Source: CAWBOY01 sp963790585 (GTDB lineage: Bacteria; Planctomycetota; Planctomycetia; Gemmatales; Gemmataceae). From it: DNA of 64,000 nucleotides. This document shows, piece after piece, positions 58,019 to 64,000 of the stretch. Below the pieces are notes generated by a model. The model had not been told where the DNA came from. It made no database searches and saw nothing but the letters and a program-made list of their open reading frames with translations. Location of the stretch: positions 1,302,001 to 1,366,000 of the forward strand of contig CAWBOY010000002.1 of assembly GCA_963790585.1 (NCBI GenBank), read 5' to 3'. Within the stretch, counting starts at the first letter, position 1; the number at the start of each line of letters is the position of its first letter. Made by a program: the position numbers and the translations under genes.

Positions 58019-58990
58019 ATGAAGCGATGGTTGTGCATTTATGCGTTGGCGTTGAGCGCTATTGCCACGAATTCGGGGCGGGCGCAGTATACGTATAGTG
58101 GCCAATTTGGTCCGGGTACCGGCTCCCCGGAACCCACCGGAGCTACGGTCGACTCAAGCGGAAATGTATACGTTACAGAAAACTATAGCGTCTCTAAGTA
58201 TACAAGTTCCGGCTCATTCATCTCGAGTTTCGGCAGCTTTGGCAGCGCCGAAGGAATTGCAACGGGCACTGGCAACACAATTGTCGTGGCGGATAACCAA
58301 AGCAACAAAATATTTACCTATTCGAGCGCCGGAACCTTACAATCCCAATTCAGCACTTCAGGGCAATTTACTGGAGGAATTGGGGTTGAAGGAGTTACTG
58401 TGGACGGCGCTGGAAATATATATGCTGTATCGAGAGCGACAGGGGGCGTCGTAAAGTATTCTTCAACTGGCACCTACCTAACAACGATTGGAAGCTATGG
58501 AAGTGGCGCTGGCCAATTGCTAAGCCCGTTCGGTGTCACTTTTGACTCGCACGGCAACCTGTACGTTGCGGACACGAACAACAGTCGCATTTCAGAGTTT
58601 TCCTCGACGGGCACATTTGTGCGCAATATCGGAAGCGGCGACGCCTCATTCTGGGGCGTGGCGGTGGATTCCCAAGGTAATATCTTCGGTGCCACCTATA
58701 CGGGATATAACGTCCGAGAATACTCAAGCTCGGGCAGCTTCGTCGCATCACTGACCGCGCCATCAGGAACATACCCTTTTGCGCCTGAGGGGCTCACCAT
58801 TGGAACCAACGGTACGCTTTATGCCGTCGATCATTATAACAATTTCATCGATGAATTCTCGCCACCCTCCGGCGTCCCCGAACCCTCCAGCTTCATCCTC
58901 TGCGGCCTGCTCGCCAGTGGCGGGCTTGGCGGGTATCTCTGGCGTCGGTCGCGGCAAGCAAAGATCGGCCTCGGCGCAGTTCCCGTATAA
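58019..58990 (+). CDS. NHL-repeat PEP-CTERM protein 1
   Basis: Start ATG 58019 (MKRWLCIYALALSAIATNSG) after GAGGAG, preferred to TTG 58016. Signal peptide ends around RAQ; 323 residues. Contains several NHL-type beta-propeller repeats (VDSSGNVYVTENYSVSKYTS, TFDSHGNLYVADTNNSRISE, AVDSQGNIFGATY). C-terminus is a PEP-CTERM tag: VPEPSSFILCGLLASGGLGG followed by YLWRRSRQ, for recognition by the exosortase. The sugar- or partner-binding function is unknown. Confidence 0.88.
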   Translation: MKRWLCIYALALSAIATNSGRAQYTYSGQFGPGTGSPEPTGATVDSSGNVYVTENYSVSKYTSSGSFISSFGSFGSAEGIATGTGNTIVVADNQSNKIFTYSSAGTLQSQFSTSGQFTGGIGVEGVTVDGAGNIYAVSRATGGVVKYSSTGTYLTTIGSYGSGAGQLLSPFGVTFDSHGNLYVADTNNSRISEFSSTGTFVRNIGSGDASFWGVAVDSQGNIFGATYTGYNVREYSSSGSFVASLTAPSGTYPFAPEGLTIGTNGTLYAVDHYNNFIDEFSPPSGVPEPSSFILCGLLASGGLGGYLWRRSRQAKIGLGAVPV

Positions 58991-59168
58991 GCGACTTTTA
59001 TAGCTCAACATAGAATCCGAGATCACAGGGTTTTTCATTTAGCACGCATGATCGCGGTGGACCGACTGCGATCATGCGTCCGCGACAGGCGAAACAAATT
59101 CTGGACGAATGACCTGCTTCCCAAGACACAGAACCGGCGCCTTCCTCTTTTCTGAAAGGACTTGTCAC

Positions 59169-60179
59169 ATGAAATGGTCAGTGTGGCTCACCGCAATTGT
59201 CTGGAGCGTTTTGGTTTACAGTCCGGTGCGAGCGCAGTACACTTATACTAGGCAGTTTGGCAGCAATGGAACTGGTGTTGGCCAGCTATATTCAGCCTCG
59301 GGAATTACTACTGATTCCAGTGGAAATGTTTATTATGCCGATACGAACCTAAATCGCGTCACGAGATTCGATAGTAGCAGCAATTACACGTCAGCGTCCC
59401 TAATCTCCAGTTCAGTTATTAATCCATTTGGCCTGGGCGTCTTTGGAAATCAGCTCTATGTGTCTGAGTCCAACGCCAACCGGGTCAGCGTATTTAATGA
59501 TTCTACAGGCTCATTGACTTCCAGATTCGGAGACTCTGGAAGCGCCGGCACAACACTCAATGTCCCAGTCGGCCTTGCGATCGATACGACCGGTCATGTT
59601 TATTCGGCAGATTTCGCCAATCAAAGAATCGCAATCTATAATAGCGACGGAACCTATTCAGGGCAAATCGCAAATGGCAACGGTTACCATCCTACTGCGG
59701 TTGCGGTCGACAAGAACGGAAATGTTTTCTTTCATACAAATTCCAACACATTATTGTATGAATATAATAGCTCGGGAAGTTTTGTCAGGCAGTTTGATGG
59801 TACAGGAACAGGAAATTCGCAACAATTTCAATCAATATCCGGAATTGCCGTTGATTCAAAAGGTGACATCTTTGTTGCGGACAACTCGATTAATCGCGTG
59901 CTCGAATTTGACAGCAATTACAATTTTCTACAAGCCATTGGGACAGGGATAACGGGCGGTGGCTCGTCTCAGCTAACTTATGCAGGGTTCGTCGCATTGG
60001 ACTCAAATAATGACCTGTTTGTGACTGATTCAAACAACCGCATCGTTGAATTCTCACTCAGTGCCGTCCCTGAACCCTCCAGCTTCATCCTCTGCGGTCT
60101 GCTCGCCAGCGGTGGGCTCGGTGGTTATTATTGGCGGCGGACACGTCAGAGAAAGTTGGTTATGCCTGCAGTAGCGTAG
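59169..60179 (+). CDS. NHL-repeat PEP-CTERM protein 2
   Basis: Start ATG 59169 (MKWSVWLTAIVWSVLVYSPV) after AAAGGA; upstream starts extend into non-conserved sequence. 336 residues. NHL-type repeats (ITTDSSGNVYYADTNLNRVT, AVDSKGDIFVADNSINRVLE). The C-terminal tag VPEPSSFILCGLLASGGLGG is identical in sequence to that of protein 1, followed by YYWRRTRQ. A likely second exosortase substrate. The coding sequence is AT-richer and Ser/Asn-rich, as in many surface proteins. Confidence 0.88.
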   Translation: MKWSVWLTAIVWSVLVYSPVRAQYTYTRQFGSNGTGVGQLYSASGITTDSSGNVYYADTNLNRVTRFDSSSNYTSASLISSSVINPFGLGVFGNQLYVSESNANRVSVFNDSTGSLTSRFGDSGSAGTTLNVPVGLAIDTTGHVYSADFANQRIAIYNSDGTYSGQIANGNGYHPTAVAVDKNGNVFFHTNSNTLLYEYNSSGSFVRQFDGTGTGNSQQFQSISGIAVDSKGDIFVADNSINRVLEFDSNYNFLQAIGTGITGGGSSQLTYAGFVALDSNNDLFVTDSNNRIVEFSLSAVPEPSSFILCGLLASGGLGGYYWRRTRQRKLVMPAVA

Positions 60180-60192
60180 GCTTCGACTCTGG

Positions 60193-60222
60193 AACCCAGC
60201 CGATCGGTATCTCGGCTGGGTT
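60193..60222 (+). terminator. Hairpin after PEP-CTERM protein 2
   Basis: Perfect 11-bp arms AACCCAGCCGA (60193-60203) and TCGGCTGGGTT (60212-60222) with an 8-base loop, 13 bases after the stop at 60179. Terminator-like although no T tract follows closely. Confidence 0.6.
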
Positions 60223-60523
60223 CACTGCTTTGATAAGGGTCTTGTTACTTTGGCTGGTTTGAACCTTTCTTGGAACGAAAGAAGTAAATGATGCGATTCC
60301 TATTGATTGCGGGCATTGCCAAGTGTTTGTTGACGCCGAGTAATTGGTTATTTCGTTAGTTGGTGTCTAGAGAGCAAAAGCACAACCTGTTCAAATATAC
60401 ATATAATTTGGGATCGTTGCCAGGCTTTTTTTTTTATAGAACCTGCAAAAGGAGCGTGCCTCCGCACGTTGGCGGTCGTCGGCCGATGTGACCGCGGTGC
60501 AAAGGGGGGTTGAATCGGGATTT

Positions 60524-60624
60524 GTTTGCATCTCGGTCCGCGGGTAGATAGAAGATCAATACGATCAATCGTTTAGAGAACAGGACCGAGATGCAAACGG
60601 GATGCAGTTTTTGCATCTCGGTCC
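60524..60624. repeat. Repeats with TTTGCATCTCGGTCC
   Basis: GTTTGCATCTCGGTCC (60524-60539) is repeated inverted at 60583-60598 and again direct, as TTTGCATCTCGGTCC, at 60610-60624. The spacer between the first two is 43 bases. Confidence 0.7.
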
Positions 60625-60700
60625 TCGCTTCCTGTTGTCGCCGTAAGTGCCAAATCCGAGAAGTGGACCTTCGGTTGATCCTGGTTCCCCGTCTCGGCTA

Positions 60701-60794
60701 AATTTACGGGTGGCACAGACATTCCTGTCTGTGCAGCAAAAGGCACATTCGTCGGTTCCCGCACAGACAGGAATGAATGTGCCACCCGTAAATT
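60701..60794. repeat. 34-bp inverted repeat
   Basis: Arms 60701-60734 and 60761-60794 match at about 31 of 34 positions around a 26-base centre. Each arm also holds a short internal palindrome (CAGACA...TGTCTG). MITE-like or palindromic repeat between the PEP-CTERM gene and acs. Confidence 0.75.
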
Positions 60795-60834
60795 AAGTCT
60801 GGACGGACCACTAGCCAATGCTCTCCGCGTGAAA

Positions 60835-60945
60835 GTTGGCGGACTTAAGACTTTTGTGATTCAATTGCCGTGTTTTATCGCGAAAACGTGCGGTTCTAAG
60901 TACCACCAACGTTGGCGGAACTTAGATCGGTTGGCGGAACTTAGA
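60835..60945. repeat. Three copies of TTGGCGGA-type motif
   Basis: GTTGGCGGACTTAAGA (60835-60850), and GTTGGCGGAACTTAGA at 60911-60926 and 60930-60945. No gene is seen in 60180-61075; the whole stretch consists of such repeats and unassigned sequence. Confidence 0.6.
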
Positions 60946-61075
60946 ATTGATGTGGCCATGTTAGTCTCACCGATCGGACCGTCCGGCGCTTCTTCCCTCC
61001 TTGACGCCCCTGGCGACGACGCTTAGTCATGAACTCTAGCGCATTGTCGTCATTGATACTGTCAAGGATTTCTTC

Positions 61076-63034
61076 ATGACCTCTCCCTCCTCGCCGCATA
61101 TCACGAGCGTGCTCAAAGAGACGCGGTCGTTTCCGCCTTCGGCGGAGTTCTCGAAGCTGGCGCATATCAAGAGTGCGGCTGAGTACGAGGCACTTTGCAA
61201 ACGGGCAAGCGATGATCCCGACGGTTTTTGGGCGGAGCAGGCGGAATCGTTGACTTGGTTTACGCGCTGGACCAAGGTCCTGAATTGGCGTGAGCCGCAT
61301 GCCGAGTGGTTTGTCGGTGGCAAGATAAACGCCAGCTACAACTGCCTTGATCGGCATTTGCTTGGGCCGCGGCGGAACAAGGCGGCCATCATTTGGGAAG
61401 GCGAGCCGGGCGATGTTCGGGTGCTGACCTATCAGATGCTGCATCGCGAGGTGTGCAAGTTCGCCAATGTGCTCAAAGAGCAGGGGATCAAGGCTGGCGA
61501 TCGGGTGGCGATTTATATGCCGATGGTGCCCGAAGCCGTGATCGCGATGTTAGCGTGCGCTCGGATCGGGGCGATTCATAGCGTCGTTTTCGGCGGCTTT
61601 AGTGCCGATGCTGTCGCGGATCGGAACAACGACGCGAAGGCCAAGCTCATCATCACGGCGGATGGCGGCTGGCGGCGTGGCAAGGTGATACCGCTCAAGG
61701 GCAATGTCGACGAAGCTCTCGCGAAATCGCCGACGGTTGAGACGTGTATCGTCTTCAATCGCTGCGATCAGCAGATCGATATGAAGCCGGGCCGCGATCT
61801 CTGGTGGCATGAGCTGATGGCCGACGCTTCGGCTGATTGCCCCGCCGCTGAGCTTGACAGCGAGCATCCGCTTTACCTCCTCTATACGAGCGGATCAACG
61901 GGCAAGCCCAAGGGCATTTTGCATACAACCGCTGGCTATCTGCTCGGCACGTCGCTGACGCACAAATGGGTTTTCGATCTCAAAGAAGACGATACCTATT
62001 GGTGTACAGCCGACGTCGGTTGGGTGACGGGACATAGCTATATCGTTTACGGACCGCTTTGTAACGGCGCGACGACGGTGATGTACGAGGGCGCCCCGAA
62101 TCATCCGCGCGAGGATCGTTTTTGGGAGATCATCGAAAAATACAAGGTCAGCCTTTTTTACACCGCGCCAACGGCGATCCGCGCGTTCATCAAATGGGGC
62201 AATCAGTGGCCGGATAAGCACGATCTTTCGAGCCTGCGGCTTCTCGGTTCGGTCGGCGAGCCGATCAATCCGGAGGCATGGATGTGGTACAAGGACAAGA
62301 TCGGTGGCGGCCGTTGTCCGATCGTCGATACCTGGTGGCAGACGGAAACAGGCATGATTATGATTGCCCCTCTGCCGGGCGCCACGCCGACAAAGCCAGG
62401 CTCGGCGACCAAGCCGTTGCCCGGCGTGTTGGCGGACGTTGTCGATAAACATGGTGCGCCGGTACCGGCCGGCAGTGGCGGTTTGCTCGTCGTTCGCAAG
62501 CCGTGGCCGGCGATGCTGCGGACGATTTATGGCGATGATGATCGGTATCGTCAACAATACTGGTCGCACATTTCCGGATGCTATTTCACGGCCGACGGGG
62601 CGCGACGTGACGCGGACGGTTACATCTGGGTCATGGGCCGCGTCGACGACGTCTTGAATGTCGCTGGCCATCGCTTGAGCACGATGGAAATCGAGAGCGC
62701 CTTGGTGCATCATCCCAAGGTGGCTGAGGCCGCCGTCGTCGGCCAGCCGGACGAAATCAAGGGCGAAGGTATCGCGTGCTTTGTGACGCTGAAAACAGGC
62801 GAAAAGCCCACGGACGAATTGAAGAAGGCGCTGCGCGACCATGTTGCTCATGAAATTGGAGCGCTGGCCCGGCCGGACATGATTCGCTTCACCGAATCGT
62901 TGCCGAAAACGCGCTCGGGCAAGATCATGCGGCGACTGTTGCGCGACATCGCCAGCGGCAAGGCAACGACAGGGGATACGACGACGCTGGAGGATTATGG
63001 CGTATTGGCGAAATTGCGGGAGGATGAGGAGTAG
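61076..63034 (+). CDS. acs: Acetyl-CoA synthetase
   Basis: 652 residues. AMP-forming acetate activation to acetyl-CoA. Motifs: YLLYTSGSTGKPKGILHTTA (P-loop), YWCTADVGWVTGHSYIVYGP, DTWWQTETGMIMIAPLPG, DGYIWVMGRVDDVLNVAGHR, and the acetylation-type lysine in LPKTRSGKIMRRLLRDIASG. Start ATG 61076 with no conflict. Intact, no frameshift. Confidence 0.96.
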   Translation: MTSPSSPHITSVLKETRSFPPSAEFSKLAHIKSAAEYEALCKRASDDPDGFWAEQAESLTWFTRWTKVLNWREPHAEWFVGGKINASYNCLDRHLLGPRRNKAAIIWEGEPGDVRVLTYQMLHREVCKFANVLKEQGIKAGDRVAIYMPMVPEAVIAMLACARIGAIHSVVFGGFSADAVADRNNDAKAKLIITADGGWRRGKVIPLKGNVDEALAKSPTVETCIVFNRCDQQIDMKPGRDLWWHELMADASADCPAAELDSEHPLYLLYTSGSTGKPKGILHTTAGYLLGTSLTHKWVFDLKEDDTYWCTADVGWVTGHSYIVYGPLCNGATTVMYEGAPNHPREDRFWEIIEKYKVSLFYTAPTAIRAFIKWGNQWPDKHDLSSLRLLGSVGEPINPEAWMWYKDKIGGGRCPIVDTWWQTETGMIMIAPLPGATPTKPGSATKPLPGVLADVVDKHGAPVPAGSGGLLVVRKPWPAMLRTIYGDDDRYRQQYWSHISGCYFTADGARRDADGYIWVMGRVDDVLNVAGHRLSTMEIESALVHHPKVAEAAVVGQPDEIKGEGIACFVTLKTGEKPTDELKKALRDHVAHEIGALARPDMIRFTESLPKTRSGKIMRRLLRDIASGKATTGDTTTLEDYGVLAKLREDEE

Positions 63035-63066
63035 GAGAGCGCTGTGCAATAACTCGATCAAAATTG

Positions 63067-63144
63067 TTTAGCCGCGAGCCGGTAGGCGAGCGCTGTGCGA
63101 TAGAGCGCTATCGCGCAGCGCTCGCCTACCGGCTCGCGGCTAAA
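63067..63144. repeat. Long near-perfect palindrome
   Basis: Arms 63067-63095 and 63116-63144 are perfect 29-base inverted copies; the middle (GCGATAGAGCGCTATCGC) is itself nearly palindromic. It begins 33 bases after the acs stop. Planctomycete-type dispersed palindrome, possibly a terminator. Confidence 0.8.
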
Positions 63145-63409
63145 CGCAATACCGTTCGTCTAACCCGGCCCCTCGCTCTTCCTATAGTGGACAACGGCAA
63201 TCTTTTATTTGGCAAGGGTGCATCCTTGCCAAATAACCTGGCTTCCAAGGTTGCGCGTAAATTCTTTATTCACATGTACTTATCTTAATAATCACCAAGA
63301 CGATCAACATGGTTAAAACGACCACTCTTGCCAAAAGTGCTTTGGCATGGCAAGGCTGGTCCGCCCAGGGATTGGGCAAAAGAAAACCCCTTAGACGAAC
63401 GGTATTGCG
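63145..63409. repeat. MITE-like element with 18-bp inverted ends
   Basis: CGCAATACCGTTCGTCTA at 63145-63162 is repeated inverted at 63392-63409, bounding about 265 bases. The interior holds small hairpins, such as TTGGCAAGG-GTGCAT-CCTTGCCAA near 63211-63234. No gene is supported in 63035-63420. Confidence 0.6.
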
Positions 63410-63420
63410 GCTAAACGGGG

Positions 63421-64000
63421 CTATAATATGTCGCGGATACGTTTTCCCTCCTTTAACATCGCCTGAATCGCGGCGCGATCACTTGCATTGATCGCCTCAC
63501 GAAATTCAAACAGATGCGCGATTAATCGATCGAGGGCTACCAAGAGCGGCTCGCGGTTGGCGTCGAAAATCCCTGACCATAGATGAGGGTTGGCCGCCGC
63601 GAGGCGCGTGGTGTCGCGAAAGCCTGTCGCCGTGTAGGGAACTTGTTCGTCGCTAAGCATCCCGGCCAACGCCGATGCCACGAGATGCGGCAGATGGCTC
63701 GTTAGCGCTAAAGTGCGATCGTGAATCTCTGCCGATAGCGAAGTAACTTTGGCACCGAGCGATTGCCAGAAGGAGTTGACCCGCTTTAGGGCGCTGGCGG
63801 GAGAGTCGGCTTCGGGCGTGACAATTACCAATCGCTGCTCGAACAAATCCGCGCGAGCGTGTTCGGGGCCGCTTTTCTCCGATCCAGCGAGTGGATGACT
63901 GCCGATGAAAACGACGCCTTCGGGAAGGCGGCCGCGAAGCGAAGCGAGGATGCCGACTTTCGTGCTGCCGACGTCGGTGAGCACGACGCCGGGGCGGCAG
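63421..64000 (-). CDS. tyrA: Prephenate dehydrogenase, 5' end outside window
   Basis: Partial: reading from the window edge, CRPGVVLTDVGSTKVGILAS, FIGSHPLAGSEKSGPEHARA, ALTSHLPHLVASALAGML, ATGFRDTTRLAAANPHLWSG. These are C-terminal parts of TyrA: the SHPLAGSE motif and the helical dimerisation domain. The N-terminal NAD-binding part lies beyond position 64000. It makes 4-hydroxyphenylpyruvate (or arogenate product) in tyrosine synthesis. Confidence 0.85.
   Translation of the reverse strand, partial: CRPGVVLTDVGSTKVGILASLRGRLPEGVVFIGSHPLAGSEKSGPEHARADLFEQRLVIVTPEADSPASALKRVNSFWQSLGAKVTSLSAEIHDRTLALTSHLPHLVASALAGMLSDEQVPYTATGFRDTTRLAAANPHLWSGIFDANREPLLVALDRLIAHLFEFREAINASDRAAIQAMLKEGKRIRDIL

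Noticed and set aside
60426..60435. Ten-T run as a terminator
   Set aside because: No adjacent stable hairpin and more than 200 bases from the nearest gene end.
61895..63061. Minus-strand 388-codon frame opposite acs
   Set aside because: Shadow; acs is intact with all motifs in the plus frame.

Overview
The window looks like a planctomycete chromosome, most likely Gemmataceae. The evidence is an N-terminal LEALEDR export tag on a very large beta-helix protein, two ECF-sigma/Ser-Thr-kinase gene pairs, an exosortase with PEP-CTERM substrates, secreted proteins built from DUF1559-like tail modules, and many short palindromic intergenic repeats. Coding density is moderate and GC is fairly high.

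Layout. 1-4156 (-): 3'-truncated giant parallel beta-helix surface protein. 4749-8337 (+): clpB and a DegP/HtrA-type protease without PDZ. 8443-11117 (-): ECF sigma factor and a membrane Ser/Thr kinase. 11720-13472 (+): DrrA/DrrB-type ABC exporter; 13540-15352 (+): PQQ-type beta-propeller protein. 15568-22768: accessory zone with a decayed sigma-factor fusion, secreted and membrane hypotheticals, a sulfatase-modifying-factor-like protein, an Imm1-like gene, two recent copies of a small gene, and an IS630 element inserted directly upstream of one copy. 23464-42554 (-): complete complex I operon nuoA-N, interrupted by a DUF433/DUF5615 toxin-antitoxin-like pair (between nuoE and nuoF) and by four tandem paralogous secreted proteins (between nuoF and nuoG). 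42731-47178: phosphotransferase-like protein, a thioredoxin-like protein with an in-frame UGA followed by a SECIS-like hairpin (candidate selenoprotein), a DHH phosphoesterase and a membrane c-type cytochrome. 47297-51029: M20 peptidase, thiolase and an NAD-dependent epimerase. 51215-54160 (-): sigma factor, kinase and small beta-rich protein. 54674-60179 (+): exosortase, TPR protein and two NHL-repeat PEP-CTERM proteins. 61076-63034 (+): acetyl-CoA synthetase. 63421-64000 (-): partial prephenate dehydrogenase.

Many conserved genes (clpB, htrA, nuoG/J/K/L/M, the M20 peptidase, thiolase, exosortase and others) are split by single-base indels while the protein sequence stays well conserved on both sides. 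The simplest reading is indel error in the assembly. Such genes are annotated here as single CDSs with the frameshift positions given.

The most interesting observations are the candidate selenoprotein, the charged coiled-coil-like insertions in several complex I membrane subunits, and the unrelated genes embedded in the nuo operon.
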